Assembly (NCBI RefSeq): GCF_000521485.1
Contig: NZ_BAVS01000001.1
Location: 186,001 to 250,000 of the forward strand
Source of the DNA: Gracilibacillus boraciitolerans JCM 21714
GTDB lineage: Bacteria > Bacillota > Bacilli > Bacillales > Amphibacillaceae
Length of the DNA: 64,000 bases
Direction of reading: 5' to 3'
Shown here: positions 47,911 through 58,403 of the stretch, piece after piece
How positions within the stretch are numbered: position 1 is the stretch's first letter
Layout of the letters: each line of letters begins with the position of its first letter
Position numbers and translations under genes: made by a program
The notes under the pieces: model-generated
Seen by the model: only the letters and a program-made list of their open reading frames with translations
Database searches by the model: none
Told to the model about the DNA's origin: nothing

Positions 47911-47944
47911 CGAAGTAGATTTGCCCCTTCTACTTCGGTTTTTT
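47911..47944 (+). terminator. Terminator after spoVIF
   Basis: CGAAGTAGA (47911-47919) pairs with TCTACTTCG (47929-47937), followed by GTTTTTT. Confidence 0.8.
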
Positions 47945-48079
47945 GATGTTTCTGAATATATATTTAATTTACAATTTCATTTTTATCAAGATGGATGTAC
48001 CTATTTGTGTAAGAATATTATCGGAATAATATGTTATAATTATGATGATTGAGATTTCATATGAAAGGATGAACAACTC

Positions 48080-48277
48080 GTGTCAGATGCTTTAATGAAA
48101 ATGTGGATTTCTTTTGGTGGTATGGGCGCCCTTATTCTATCAATGGTATTGATACTGCTTAGCAGATATAAATTGAAAGGAATTATCTCAGGAATTGTTG
48201 CTTTTATCGCATATATATGTTTAATTGTTGGTGGATTAATTATTGCTTTTATAGTAATTAGTGGACCATCATCTTAA
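48080..48277 (+). CDS. DUF2768 small membrane protein
   Basis: A 65-residue protein with two membrane segments (about 10-30 and 35-58), typical of DUF2768 proteins found between gpsA and spoIVA in bacilli. Starts at GTG 48080 after AAAGGATG. Function unknown. Confidence 0.75.
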   Translation: MSDALMKMWISFGGMGALILSMVLILLSRYKLKGIISGIVAFIAYICLIVGGLIIAFIVISGPSS

Positions 48278-48299
48278 TATGAAGGAGTTAAGGATTGGA

Positions 48300-49028
48300 A
48301 TGGTACATAAACGAATCATTATCTTACTTAGTATTTTCTATCTTACAGGATGTATGTATCCTTCTGAAAATCTAAGCCAAAATCAAATTTCTAATGATGC
48401 TCAGTTACAAATGGTACAACTGGCAATAGATCAATACCAGGAGCAGAAGAATGGATTATTACCTATTTTAACGAAAGAAAGCGATACACCCCTATATCAG
48501 AAGTATTTAATTGATTTTAGTTTATTGAAACAACAAGGTTTAATACAGGCTGTACCCGGGACTGCATTTGAAAATGGTGGTAGTTATCAGTATGTCCTTG
48601 TGGACGTAGAAGAGAATCCAACGGTTAAAGTAATTGATTTACATTTATCTGATGAAATTAGATCAATCCAACAGCGTCTTTCCATATATAGAAGTGAACA
48701 TACTTATCCACCTTTTGGTGAACAAGTGGAGAAAAATATTTTTGAACTAGATATTGAAGAGCTCAATTTAGAAGGACCGCCTCAAGTAAATAGTCCATAC
48801 TCAGAAAATAAATTACCGGTATATATTGATACAAATGGTGAGTTATTAATTGACTATCGAATTGAGCTGTACAAAAAATTAAAGGAACTAGATCATCAGT
48901 ATGAAAATGGTGATGATATCAGACCTATTTTATTTAAAGATCACCCGGTAGTACCCGCATACAGTATACCATTTACAATCAAAGACAATGAACCAGTCTT
49001 CGCACCAGATATAGAAGAAGAATGGTAA
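48300..49028 (+). CDS. yphF: YphF-like lipoprotein (DUF3939)
   Basis: A lipoprotein: basic start MVHKR, hydrophobic core and lipobox LTGC (Cys about residue 18), then an acidic outer domain. The ATG at 48300 gives the best signal peptide; longer in-frame starts add a charged stretch before it. Synteny (before spoIVA) matches B. subtilis yphF. Function unknown. Confidence 0.8.
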   Translation: MVHKRIIILLSIFYLTGCMYPSENLSQNQISNDAQLQMVQLAIDQYQEQKNGLLPILTKESDTPLYQKYLIDFSLLKQQGLIQAVPGTAFENGGSYQYVLVDVEENPTVKVIDLHLSDEIRSIQQRLSIYRSEHTYPPFGEQVEKNIFELDIEELNLEGPPQVNSPYSENKLPVYIDTNGELLIDYRIELYKKLKELDHQYENGDDIRPILFKDHPVVPAYSIPFTIKDNEPVFAPDIEEEW

Positions 49029-49054
49029 AAGATATAACTACCATATGATAAGAG

Positions 49055-49089
49055 AGGAACTCATTCTACACTAGAACGAGTTCCTTTTT
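49055..49089 (+). terminator. Terminator after yphF
   Basis: GGAACTC (49056-49062) pairs with GAGTTCC (49078-49084), followed by five Ts. Confidence 0.75.
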
Positions 49090-49122
49090 ATGTAAAATTA
49101 ACCATAATGATAAAAAATCTAC

Positions 49123-49446
49123 TGCATAAAAGGAAGATGATGTGACATAACCTCGATTTAATGAGTAGTAATTTCGGCCTTTCAATCTCCATTTATAGTT
49201 ATCATCCTTTTAGAAAGGTCAAAAAGATATTTCTCATAATCGTTGTAGAGCAAATCAAGAGCGAAGGCGTCCGCTTCCACTCCTGTGGGAATGTTTTCTT
49301 TGAAGATCCACTTTACCAAGCGATCTTTGATTGAGAAAGTTAGCTGAAAAGAAAACCCCATGGAAAGGGAAGCGGACAAGCCGGAGCGGCTTGTTACGCA
49401 GTTATAATTATCTTATCAGTTACTGCGCATATTCTTCCTTATGCGT
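49123..49446. repeat. MITE-like intergenic repeat, copy D (longest)
   Basis: The ends are inverted repeats: GCATAAAAGGAAGATGATGTG on the left (in part) and GCGCATATTCTTCCTTATGC on the right. Inside are the block shared with copy B (CGTTGTAGAGCA, GGCGTCCGCTTCCACTCC) and the outer stem partner GGAAAGGGAAGCGGACAAGCC. The inner foldback has diverged (ACTTTACCAAGCGATC instead of the ACTTTGGCTTGCCAAAGT of copy B). The left part matches copy A (CATAACCTCGATTTAATGAG). It fills most of the 620 bases between yphF and spoIVA. Confidence 0.78.
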
Positions 49447-49567
49447 GATGTGGTATTTTTATTTTAAATTGACATATCAATATCCCTTTTTTCATATGCT
49501 TGTGATAGAGCTTTATCATTCGTTATTTTAAAAAAATATGAAAGTTTATTTAATATACGAATTATTA

Positions 49568-49597
49568 GCATAATTTAATAGGACAACATCATAGAAT
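49568..49597 (+). promoter_or_regulatory. Possible sigma-E promoter of spoIVA
   Basis: GCATAAT at 49568-49574 and CATAGAAT at 49590-49597 resemble sigma-E elements, though the spacing is slightly long. It lies about 55 bases before the start codon, and spoIVA is sigma-E dependent in B. subtilis. Confidence 0.4.
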
Positions 49598-49652
49598 AGA
49601 ATTGTCAAAGATTAGTAGGATGATGAGGTCGAATAGATCGGGAGGGGATCAC

Positions 49653-51130
49653 TTGGAAAGGGTAGATATTTTTAAGGATATTTCTAAACGAACAAATGGT
49701 GATATTTATTTGGGTGTTGTTGGAGCAGTTAGAACTGGAAAGTCAACATTCATTAAAAAATTTATGGAAAAAACAGTATTACCCAACATTAAAAATGAAA
49801 GTGACCGTTTAAGAGCGCAAGACGAATTACCACAGAGTGCAGCAGGAAGAACAATTATGACCACAGAACCAAAATTCATTCCAAACCAAGCTGTTTCTTT
49901 AACAGTAGAAGACGGTTTAGAAGTAAACGTCAGATTAGTTGATTGTGTCGGATATACAGTGAAAGGTGCACAAGGTTTTGAAGATGAAAATGGCCCGCGC
50001 ATGATTCATACTCCATGGTATGAAGAACCTATTCCCTTTCATGACGCAGCAGAAATAGGAACGAGAAAAGTCATTCAAGAGCATTCTACAATGGGGATTG
50101 TCGTTACGACAGATGGTAGTATTGGAGAAATTCCAAGAGAAGACTATGAAGAACCAGAAGCAAGAATTGTTGAAGAGCTGAAAGAAGTTGGCAAACCTTT
50201 TATTATGATCCTTAATTCGGTACAACCTTACAATCAGGAAACGGAATTGCTACGTCAAAATTTAATAGATAAATATGATATTCCGGTATTATCAATGAGT
50301 GTAGAAAGTATGACAGAACATGATGTGAATAATGTTCTTAGAGAAGTACTTTATGAATTCCCTGTCTTAGAAGTTAATGTTAATTTACCTAGTTGGGTAT
50401 TAGTACTAGATGATCAACACTGGTTAAGAAAAAACTATCAACATGCAATTGAAGAGACTGTAAAAGATATTAAAAGACTCCGAGATGTTGATCATGTTAT
50501 CGGTCAATTTGATCAATTTGACTACATTCATCAAGCATCCTAGCGGGTATTGAAATGGGTGAAGGTGTTGCAGATATAGATCTTCATGCACCTGATGAAT
50601 TATATGATCAAGTGTTAAAGGAAATAGTTGGTGAGGAAATTAGAGGTAAAGATCATCTGTTACAACTTATGCAAGAGTTTACAAATGCGAAAAAAGAATA
50701 TGATCAAATTGCAGATGCTCTGAAGATGGTAAAACAAACAGGCTATGGTGTAGCTGCTCCTGCTATCTCAGATATGGTATTGGAAGAACCAGAGATTATT
50801 AGACAAGGGTCTAGATTTGGCGTTCGATTAAAAGCAGTTGCTCCATCTATTCATATGATTAAAGTTGAAGTAGAATCCGAATTTGCACCTATTATTGGAA
50901 CCGAAAAGCAAAGTGAGGAATTAGTACGATATTTAATGCAAGACTTTGAAGAGGACCCATTATCTATCTGGCAATCCGATATTTTTGGTAGATCCTTAAG
51001 TTCAATAGTAAGAGAGGGAATACAAGCTAAGTTATCCCTAATGCCTGAGAACGCTAGATTCAAGTTGAAGGAGACCTTAGAACGGATCATTAACGAAGGA
51101 TCTGGAGGATTAATTGCGATTATTTTATAG
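49653..51130 (+). pseudogene. spoIVA: Spore coat morphogenetic ATPase SpoIVA, frameshifted as read
   Basis: A mother-cell ATPase that polymerises into the basement layer of the coat. The P-loop is GAVRTGKST near residue 27, the N-terminus ERVDIFKDISKRTNGDIYLG matches the family, and the C-terminus ends NEGSGGLIAIIL. TTG 49653 follows GGGAGGGG; earlier in-frame starts add residues not found in relatives. The frame is lost at 50535-50538 (GCATCC, one base short); restoring it gives LAGIEMGEGVADIDL and a 490-residue protein of normal size. As read, it is cut at residue 297. The flanking protein is among the best conserved here, so error is likely. Confidence 0.93.
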
Positions 51131-51140
51131 TCAAAGTGAC

Positions 51141-51173
51141 AAAAGCGTTGATGCTATAGCATTGCGCTTTTTT
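51141..51173 (+). terminator. Terminator after spoIVA
   Basis: AAAAGCG...CGCTTTT with an inner ATGCTATAGCAT palindrome, followed by a T run. Confidence 0.75.
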
Positions 51174-51360
51174 ATGTTTAAATAATAATTTTGTGGTAAT
51201 AATAGGTAATAAATAGATGCGAACATCCTACATCTACGAGATTGCTTTTATAACAAGGTTTGAAAACACTTGCATAGACAAATGACATATGATAACATCT
51301 TGTTATCTTGGAAATTACTTAACCGAAATATAATTTTTTTTACAGAAACGCGAATAATTG

Positions 51361-51389
51361 TTGAATTATCTTTGATTCTCAGTTATTAT
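51361..51389 (+). promoter_or_regulatory. Probable sigma-A promoter of hbs
   Basis: TTGAAT (51361-51366) and TATTAT (51384-51389) are 17 bases apart, giving a leader of about 80 bases before hbs. The rest of the 300-base gap after the spoIVA terminator is AT-rich with no other clear signal. Confidence 0.5.
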
Positions 51390-51478
51390 AAGCCTTGTCA
51401 TCCTTTGACAGATGACAATAGTTATTTATATTTCTTTGTTAAGAAATAGATAGCTTGTAGTGGGAGGAGGTGAATATC

Positions 51479-51751
51479 ATGAACAAGACAGATCTAATTA
51501 ATGCAGTTGCAGAGAAAAGTGAACTTTCTAAAAAAGATGCAACAAAGGCTGTTGACGCAGTTTTTGAATCTATCATGGATTCACTTAAAGATGGCGAAAA
51601 AGTACAATTAATTGGTTTTGGTAATTTTGAGGTGCGTGAACGTGCTGCACGTAAAGGGCGCAATCCACAAACTGGAGATGAGATTGAAATTCCAGCAAGT
51701 AAAGTACCTGCTTTTAAACCAGGTAAAGCCCTTAAAGATATCGTAAAATAG
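51479..51751 (+). CDS. hbs: DNA-binding protein HU
   Basis: The histone-like HU protein that bends and compacts DNA. The 90-residue protein has the N-terminal helical body ([20 protein letters not shown]) and the DNA-binding arm with [21 protein letters not shown], in part. The GGGAGGAGGTG site sets ATG 51479; an in-frame GTG at 51470 lies within that site. In B. subtilis mtrA-mtrB follow hbs; here hepS comes next. Confidence 0.97.
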   Translation: MNKTDLINAVAEKSELSKKDATKAVDAVFESIMDSLKDGEKVQLIGFGNFEVRERAARKGRNPQTGDEIEIPASKVPAFKPGKALKDIVK

Positions 51752-51771
51752 TATGGTATTTACATATGGGC

Positions 51772-51803
51772 AAAAAGGGTGCATTCAATGCATCCTTTTT
51801 TAT
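51772..51803 (+). terminator. Terminator after hbs
   Basis: AAAAAGGGTGCATT pairs with AATGCATCCTTTTT with one G-T pair, ending in Ts. Confidence 0.8.
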
Positions 51804-51933
51804 TTCCTCAATAAATCGTAATCCACTGAAAGTTTCTTTCCAAAAAAGCAATGATTATCTAACCTGTAAGATGTAAACTTATGCTATACTATGTTAATAT
51901 AGAATAGGATTTTGAAGAATTGTGGTGAGTCTG

Positions 51934-52716
51934 ATGAAATACATAGAAGTGATCAATCATTATAACGATCAAATAAAAGAATCAATTAAGCAAGTCTATC
52001 TTCAACAACATCTGGAACAACCTCAGATTGAAGAACATAAAATTGTTGCGTTGCATTTGTTAGCCCAGACTACTAAGAATCATGAGAATCTTGTGTTAAC
52101 CACCATGTTAGTGCAAATTGCTCTAAATACTCACGATCAAATATCGACTCAGTACGAGGACAATATTAATTCAACCCAACAGCAGTTAACTGTATTAGCA
52201 GGAGATTATTATTCAGGAATTTATTATCATTTATTAGCTAATAGTAATGATTTAAGTCTTATAAGTGTCTTGGCCGATGGAATTAATGAGATGACTCAAG
52301 AAAAAATGCATGTATATTATAACGATTATCATACAATTAAAAGCTTTCTAGATGACTTTGAAAAAATTGAATCAAAGTTAGTTATAAAAATTGCTAATTT
52401 CGTGAACAAAGATGATGCTAGTCCTTATATAAGTAAATGGTTAATGTACAAAAGAATAGAATTTGAACTAGTGCAATTATCTAAGAATCATCATACGTTC
52501 TTTCATCAATTATTAAAAGAAACGGTCCAAAACATTCATGATAGTAATCAAATAGAAAATTCATTAATATTATGTTTAGAAATTTTAGAGAATGAGCTTT
52601 TAAAATTAAAAAGCGATAAATGGATGGATATATTAGATAAAGATTTGGATATATATCCTATTCATGACAAACAAAAAAATTGGAAGATCATGTTGGAAGA
52701 AGGATTATCTCAATGA
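51934..52716 (+). CDS. hepS: Heptaprenyl diphosphate synthase component I
   Basis: The small non-catalytic partner of HepT in making the C35 side chain of menaquinone-7. It is poorly conserved as usual, but the [26 protein letters not shown] and helical pattern fit the HEPPP synthase subunit 1 family. The ATG at 51934 is preferred over GTG 51922. Its stop overlaps the menG start, giving the order hepS-menG-hepT known from B. subtilis. Confidence 0.87.
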   Translation: MKYIEVINHYNDQIKESIKQVYLQQHLEQPQIEEHKIVALHLLAQTTKNHENLVLTTMLVQIALNTHDQISTQYEDNINSTQQQLTVLAGDYYSGIYYHLLANSNDLSLISVLADGINEMTQEKMHVYYNDYHTIKSFLDDFEKIESKLVIKIANFVNKDDASPYISKWLMYKRIEFELVQLSKNHHTFFHQLLKETVQNIHDSNQIENSLILCLEILENELLKLKSDKWMDILDKDLDIYPIHDKQKNWKIMLEEGLSQ

Positions 52717-53423
52717 ATAAGCACTCAAAGGAAGAAAAAGTCCATCAGGTATTTGAAAAGATATATAATAATTATGACTTTATGAATTCTGTCATTTCTT
52801 TTCAGCGGCATAAAAAATGGCGCAATGATGTTATGAAAAGAATGCAGGTAGAAAAAAAATCAAAAGCACTTGATGTCTGTTGTGGAACAGGTGATTGGTC
52901 TTTCTCACTATCACAAGAAATTGGTGAGGGTGGAGAAGTAATCGGTTTAGATTTCAGTCAAAATATGTTGTCAGTTGCTAACGAAAGATTGAAGGAACAT
53001 CCATTTCACAATGTGCAGTTTATTCATGGTAATGCTATGGATTTACCATTTCAAGATAACTATTTTGATTATGTAACGGTTGGTTTTGGTTTGCGAAATG
53101 TTCCTGATTACTTGCAAGTATTAAAAGAAATGTATCGGGTCGTTAAACCAGGTGGTATGGTGGTTTGTTTGGAAACTTCTCAGCCAACTGGTATTATATT
53201 TAGAAAATTATATTATTTTTATTTTAAAAATATTATGCCATTATTTGGTAAAATATTTGCTAAAAGCTATCAAGAATATGTATGGTTACATGAATCTGCA
53301 AAAGATTTTCCTGGTAAAGATGAATTAAAGCAATTGTTTCAAGATGCTGGATTTATTAATATTCAATATAAAAGCTATACTGGTGGAGTAGCTGCCATGC
53401 ATCTAGGTGAAAAACAAGTGTAA
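52713..53423 (+). CDS. menG: Demethylmenaquinone methyltransferase
   Basis: The SAM-dependent last step of menaquinone synthesis (UbiE family). Motif I is [31 protein letters not shown] and [12 protein letters not shown] follow, with [10 protein letters not shown]. The ATG at 52713 overlaps the hepS stop and fits the UbiE N-terminus; a longer frame starts at 52680. Confidence 0.96.
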   Translation: MNKHSKEEKVHQVFEKIYNNYDFMNSVISFQRHKKWRNDVMKRMQVEKKSKALDVCCGTGDWSFSLSQEIGEGGEVIGLDFSQNMLSVANERLKEHPFHNVQFIHGNAMDLPFQDNYFDYVTVGFGLRNVPDYLQVLKEMYRVVKPGGMVVCLETSQPTGIIFRKLYYFYFKNIMPLFGKIFAKSYQEYVWLHESAKDFPGKDELKQLFQDAGFINIQYKSYTGGVAAMHLGEKQV

Positions 53424-53441
53424 AAGTAAAGGTGACGTCAA

Positions 53442-54413
53442 ATGAAGCTTGCTAAAACATATGCATTTCTAAAAAAAGATCTATCCGTAATAGAAGACGC
53501 GTTAGAAGAAACCGTTTATGCTAATCAACCAGTACTACACGAAGCGTCTGTACAGTTGCTGAAAGCTGGCGGAAAAAGGTTAAGACCAATATTTGTATTA
53601 CTCGCATCTAAGTTTGGTGAATACAACCTTAGTTATATTAAAAATGTCGCCAGTTCATTAGAATTAATCCATATGGCTTCATTGGTACACGATGACGTAA
53701 TTGACAATTCAAATATGCGAAGGGGTAAACCAACGGTAAAGGCAAAGTGGGATAACCAAGTCGCAATGTTAACCGGTGATTATATATTTGCGAAAGCTTT
53801 GCAGCAATTTACTGAGATCCAGCAACCAAGAGCTCATCAAATACTATCAGATACTATGATTGAACTTACAATGGGTGAAATAGAACAAATAAAAGATAAA
53901 TTTAATATAGAGCAAAACTTTCGGACTTATTTAAGAAGAATTAAACGAAAAACTGCTCTATTAATATCTTCAAGCTGCCAATTAGGTGCGATTGTAGCAA
54001 ATACAGATAAAAAAACAGAAACAGCTCTGTATCGATATGGATACTATATGGGAATGTCTTATCAAATTATTGATGATATATTAGACTTCACGGCTTCTGA
54101 GAAAGAATTAGGAAAGCCAGCAGGAAGTGATTTGCTTCAAGGTAATATTACTTTACCAGTATTATTTGCAATAGAAGATCCTGCTCTGCATAAAGAGCTA
54201 TCTACTTTATTCAGAAATCCTGCCCACATAAAAGGTGAAACCTTACTACCAATAATAGCTAAAATTAGCTCTTCAGATGCTATCAAAAGAGCTCGGAAAG
54301 TAAGTGATATGTATTTACAAAAAGCATATGATTCTCTTCAGGTATTACCAAATAATCAAGCAAAAGAAGCGTTAGAAAACATTGCTAACTATATTGGCAA
54401 TCGACAAATATAA
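53442..54413 (+). CDS. hepT: Heptaprenyl diphosphate synthase component II
   Basis: Catalytic prenyltransferase subunit. The two Asp-rich metal sites are HDDVIDNSNMRRGKP (around residue 85) and YQIIDDILDF (around 205). Length 323 aa is normal. It forms a translationally close set with hepS and menG, then ndk 15 bases later. Confidence 0.96.
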   Translation: MKLAKTYAFLKKDLSVIEDALEETVYANQPVLHEASVQLLKAGGKRLRPIFVLLASKFGEYNLSYIKNVASSLELIHMASLVHDDVIDNSNMRRGKPTVKAKWDNQVAMLTGDYIFAKALQQFTEIQQPRAHQILSDTMIELTMGEIEQIKDKFNIEQNFRTYLRRIKRKTALLISSSCQLGAIVANTDKKTETALYRYGYYMGMSYQIIDDILDFTASEKELGKPAGSDLLQGNITLPVLFAIEDPALHKELSTLFRNPAHIKGETLLPIIAKISSSDAIKRARKVSDMYLQKAYDSLQVLPNNQAKEALENIANYIGNRQI

Positions 54414-54428
54414 TGAGGTGAATAAAAA

Positions 54429-54878
54429 ATGGAAAAAACATTTCTAATGATTAAACCAGACGGCGTGCAACGTAATCTAATTGGAATGATTGTGTCTCGG
54501 TTTGAACAAAAAGGATATAAGTTAATCGCATCAAAATTGATGACAATTACGGAACATCTTGCTAAAACACATTATGCGGAACACGATGGGAAACCTTTCT
54601 TTAATGATCTTGTATCCTTTATTACGTCAGGTCCAGTCTTCGCAATGGTCTGGGAAGGTGAAAACGTGATCGATATGTCAAGAAAGATGATGGGGGGGAA
54701 AACAAATCCACAAGAAGCAGAAATAGGTACAATTAGAGGAGATTATGGTGTCGTGATGCACCGAAACATTATTCATGGTTCAGACTCATCGGAAAGCGCT
54801 GATAGAGAAATTAATTTATTTTTTGACCATGCCGAACTTCAGCAATATAACAAAAATATAGATAATTGGCTATCATAA
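54429..54878 (+). CDS. ndk: Nucleoside diphosphate kinase
   Basis: Balances nucleoside triphosphate pools. The catalytic His is in [11 protein letters not shown] ([13 protein letters not shown]), with the N-terminal [15 protein letters not shown]. The conserved MMGATNP-type motif reads MMGGKTNP because of seven Gs at about 54692, one residue more than expected. Confidence 0.96.
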   Translation: MEKTFLMIKPDGVQRNLIGMIVSRFEQKGYKLIASKLMTITEHLAKTHYAEHDGKPFFNDLVSFITSGPVFAMVWEGENVIDMSRKMMGGKTNPQEAEIGTIRGDYGVVMHRNIIHGSDSSESADREINLFFDHAELQQYNKNIDNWLS

Positions 54879-54909
54879 TTTATTCGCATCTAGAACAAGG
54901 AGAAAAGAC

Positions 54910-55687
54910 ATGTCAGAGTATCAAGCGTTTATTGGACAAATTTACAAAAAAACAGGCCTGGACCTTTCCTTATATAAGGAAGTTCAAATGAAAAGACGGC
55001 TTACATCATTACGTGATAAACGTGGATATGAGTCTTTTCAAGATTACTTCAAGGCTATTAATGCAGATCAACAATTATTACAAGAATTTTTAGACAAAGT
55101 TACCATCAATGTTTCTGAATTTTATCGTAATCCAACAAGATGGAAAGTATTAGAAGATACTATTTTTCCATCTTTTAAAAAACAAATGAAAAAAATTAAA
55201 ATTTGGAGTGCAGCTTGCTCCACAGGTGAAGAACCATATACACTTGCTATCATAGCGAATCAATTTTGGGATTTGAAAGATATCGAGATTATTGCTACTG
55301 ATATTGATCCTAATGTATTAGCAAGGGCTAAGCAAGGTATTTATAATGAGCGAGCATTACAAGAAGTTCCAATAGCAATTAAGGATAAATACTTTCATCA
55401 AGAAGGTGCTACTTTCAAGGTGAATGAAAGATTAAAGAAAGCCATCAGTTTCAAGAAGCATAATTTACTAGCAGATAAATATCCTGCAGATGTAAATTTA
55501 ATTGTTTGCCGAAATGTATTGATATATTTTACAGAAGAAGCTAAAACGAAAATCTATCATAACTTTAATGAAGCATTGGATGATGATGGTATATTTTTTG
55601 TCGGAAGTACAGAACAAATTCAGTCCTGAAAAATATGGATTTGAAGTGTTGGATACTTTTTTTTATCGGAAAAATTACAACACATAA
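54910..55687 (+). pseudogene. cheR: Chemotaxis methyltransferase CheR, frameshifted at the end
   Basis: Methylates glutamates of chemoreceptors. The N-terminal helical domain and the SAM site (IWSAACSTGEEPYTLA) are intact, as are NVSEFYRNP and CRNVLIYF. The last 22 residues (PEKYGFEVLDTFFYRKN) lie in another frame after a two-base shortfall around 55617-55621 (expected EQIFSPEK). As read, the protein stops at 55629 after STEQIQS. It lies between ndk and aroC, as in B. subtilis. Confidence 0.92.
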
Positions 55688-55765
55688 AAATCAGAAAATT
55701 TGCACACACATTTTTTGTTAGCTATGTTATAGTAATAAAAAAATATTTCAGGGGGGGGATAATAA

Positions 55766-56935
55766 ATGCGCTATTTAACAGCGGGAGAGTCGCATGGTAA
55801 ACAACAGACGACTATTGTTGAAGGTTTACCCGCGGGAATGCCTATTACAAAAGATGATATTAATGATTCACTGCTACGACGCCAAAAAGGGCATGGACGT
55901 GGAAAAAGAATGCAGATTGAAAAGGATTTAGTAGACATTGTAGGTGGAATTAGACATGGCTATACCTTAGGATCACCAATAGCACTAGTGGTTCATAATG
56001 ATGATTTTAAACACTGGATCGATGTTATGGGTGAGGATCCCTTATCAGAAGATCAGGACATTCGTAGAGTGGTAACTCGTCCACGACCAGGTCACGCTGA
56101 TTTAAACGGTGCCTTAAAGTATGGACATCGAGATATGAGAAATATTTTAGAACGATCTTCAGCACGTGAAACAACAGCACGTGTAGCGGCAGGAGCTGTT
56201 GCAAAAACGCTATTAAAAAACCTTGATATTAAAATCGTCGGTTATGTGAATGAAATAGCTGGTATTAAAGCGGAAGAAAATCTTGAGTTATCCATAGAAG
56301 ATAAGATTCGTATTTCAGAAGAATCCCCCCCAGTTCGCTGTTTGAATGAGGAAGCAGGCAAACAAATGATGGATGCGATTGATAAAGCAAAAAAAGATGG
56401 TGATTCTATTGGTGGCATTTGTGAAGTTACAATAGAAGGATTACCAGCCGGTATAGGATCATTTGTGCATTATGATCGGAAACTGGATGGTCGTATTGCA
56501 GGTGCTGTCCAAAGTATCAATGCTTTCAAAGGTGTAGAATTCGGAATCGGGTTTGAAGCTGCACGCAAGAATGGGAGCCAAGTACATGATGAAATTCTCT
56601 GGTCGGAAGAGAGAGGTTATTATCGTCGTACAAATCGCCTTGGTGGCTTTGAAGGCGGTATGACAACAGGTATGCCTGTAATTGTGAAAGGTGTTATGAA
56701 GCCGATACCTACCTTATATAAGCCATTACAAAGTGTAGATATTGAATCAAAAGAACCTTTTAACGCGAGTATCGAAAGATCGGATTCATGTGCTGTTCCA
56801 GCAGCAGCTGTGGTTATGGAACATGTTGTAGCATTTGAAATAGCTACAGCGATCTTAGAACAATTTCCTAATGACCAATTTTCTAAGCTAAAAAATGCAA
56901 TGGATCAATATCGAGAGGAAATTAGGTGTTTCTAA
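55766..56935 (+). CDS. aroC: Chorismate synthase
   Basis: Last shikimate-pathway step, using reduced FMN. Signatures are [24 protein letters not shown], in part, [15 protein letters not shown] and [15 protein letters not shown]. The family's SPVRC reads SPPVRC because of seven Cs at 56325-56331. First gene of the aroC-aroB-aroH-hisC-tyrA-aroA set; a ribosome binding site containing an eight-G run (55751-55758) precedes it. Confidence 0.96.
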   Translation: MRYLTAGESHGKQQTTIVEGLPAGMPITKDDINDSLLRRQKGHGRGKRMQIEKDLVDIVGGIRHGYTLGSPIALVVHNDDFKHWIDVMGEDPLSEDQDIRRVVTRPRPGHADLNGALKYGHRDMRNILERSSARETTARVAAGAVAKTLLKNLDIKIVGYVNEIAGIKAEENLELSIEDKIRISEESPPVRCLNEEAGKQMMDAIDKAKKDGDSIGGICEVTIEGLPAGIGSFVHYDRKLDGRIAGAVQSINAFKGVEFGIGFEAARKNGSQVHDEILWSEERGYYRRTNRLGGFEGGMTTGMPVIVKGVMKPIPTLYKPLQSVDIESKEPFNASIERSDSCAVPAAAVVMEHVVAFEIATAILEQFPNDQFSKLKNAMDQYREEIRCF

Positions 56936-58014
56936 TGCATAAACAGTTAATAACGACTAGTACTAACCAGTATAACGTGTTCGTTGGAAATGGAATAATC
57001 GAAAATTTAGCAGATTATCTACCGAAAGAATATCAAAATATTATGATTATCACTGATTCTATTGTGCATGAATTATATACTGAAGATGTAAGGAAATATC
57101 TACCGCAATCAGCTCAAGTATCAGTTAGCGTAGTGCCTGCAGGAGAAAATTCCAAAAGCATTGAACAATATTATCATCTATTAACAGAAGCGATTAAAAA
57201 TAATTTAGATCGAAAATCTCTTATTGTTGCTCTTGGAGGAGGAGTAATTGGAGATTTGGCAGGTTTTGTTGCAGCAACATATATGCGAGGAATTGATTTC
57301 GTACAAGTGCCAACTACTATTCTAGCTCATGATAGCAGTGTAGGAGGAAAAGTAGCAATCAACCATCCTGAAGGTAAAAATTTAATCGGGAATTTTTATC
57401 CGCCGCAAGCTGTCATATTTGATACGGATACATTAAAAACTTTACCAAATATCGAAAAACGATCTGGTTATGCTGAAGTGATCAAACATGGTTTTATAAG
57501 TAACGAAGCTTTTTTAGAAGATGTTTTGGAAACAGATATAACGACCGATATTCCTCCTATGAAACTGAATGACCATTTGCAGAAGGGAATTGCAGTAAAG
57601 GCTGATATTGTAGAGAAGGATGAAAAGGAAGCGAATATTCGGAAATTTCTGAATTTTGGCCATACATTAGGTCATGCTATTGAATCTGAACTCGGTTATG
57701 GAAATATTACTCATGGTGAAGCAGTAGCTATCGGCATGTTATTTGCTATCGAAGTTAGTGAAGCAACTTATCGAATATCGTTACCATATCAAGCCTATTA
57801 TCATTGGCTATCAGCAAATCAGTATCCGTTATCCTTACCACCACTTTCTGTACAGAACTTAATAAATCGTATGAAAAAAGATAAAAAATCAGAAAATGCA
57901 ATGGTACAAATGGTATTGTTAAAAGAAGTTGGAAGCCCTGTAACAGAAACTATATCAGATCAAGATTTAACCAATCTTCTAGATAACTTTTTAGGAAAGT
58001 TGGGTTCAGAATGA
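56935..58014 (+). CDS. aroB: 3-dehydroquinate synthase
   Basis: The second shikimate-pathway enzyme, NAD and zinc dependent. Motifs: ALGGGVIGDLAGFVAATYMRG (in part), TTILAHDSSVGGKVAINHP, and the metal-binding NFGHTLGHAIE and THGEAVAIGM. The ATG at 56935 overlaps the aroC stop (TAATG); GTG 56926 lies too close upstream. Stop overlaps aroH by four bases. Confidence 0.96.
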   Translation: MHKQLITTSTNQYNVFVGNGIIENLADYLPKEYQNIMIITDSIVHELYTEDVRKYLPQSAQVSVSVVPAGENSKSIEQYYHLLTEAIKNNLDRKSLIVALGGGVIGDLAGFVAATYMRGIDFVQVPTTILAHDSSVGGKVAINHPEGKNLIGNFYPPQAVIFDTDTLKTLPNIEKRSGYAEVIKHGFISNEAFLEDVLETDITTDIPPMKLNDHLQKGIAVKADIVEKDEKEANIRKFLNFGHTLGHAIESELGYGNITHGEAVAIGMLFAIEVSEATYRISLPYQAYYHWLSANQYPLSLPPLSVQNLINRMKKDKKSENAMVQMVLLKEVGSPVTETISDQDLTNLLDNFLGKLGSE

Positions 58015-58375
58015 TTAGAGGAATACGTGGAGCAACTACAGTAACGAACAATAATGCCGATGAAATTGTGGCAGAAACTAAAAAAATGATAGAACAGATG
58101 GCTCAACAAAATGATGTTGATCCTGAATTAATCGCTTCTGTGATGATTTCTGTTACACCTGATCTTAATGCTGCTTTTCCTGCTAAAGCTTTACGCTCAT
58201 AGAAGGGTGGAAATATGTCCCAGTTATGTGCATGCCTGAAATTAGTGTTCCCGGGAGTTTACCATTTTGTATTCGAGTCATGATGACAGTTAACACTACA
58301 GCAGCACAAAACCAAATGGAACATATTTATTTAAATGAAGCCAAAAAATTAAGACCTGATTTAGTACAAGAATAG
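58011..58375 (+). pseudogene. aroH: Chorismate mutase AroH, frameshifted as read
   Basis: Monofunctional chorismate mutase, converting chorismate to prephenate. The first 63 residues (MIRGIRGATTV, then SVMISVTPDLNAAFPAKALR) are in one frame. The rest (VPVMCMPEISVPGSLP, CIRVMMTVNT, HIYLNEAKKLRPDL) is in another. The break is at 58197-58200: TCATAG where TCAATAG would read SIEGWKYVP. Restored length about 121 aa, normal. In B. subtilis trp genes follow; here hisC follows. Confidence 0.92.
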
Positions 58376-58403
58376 TAATAGTGACGCGAAGGGAGTTTTC
58401 TAA

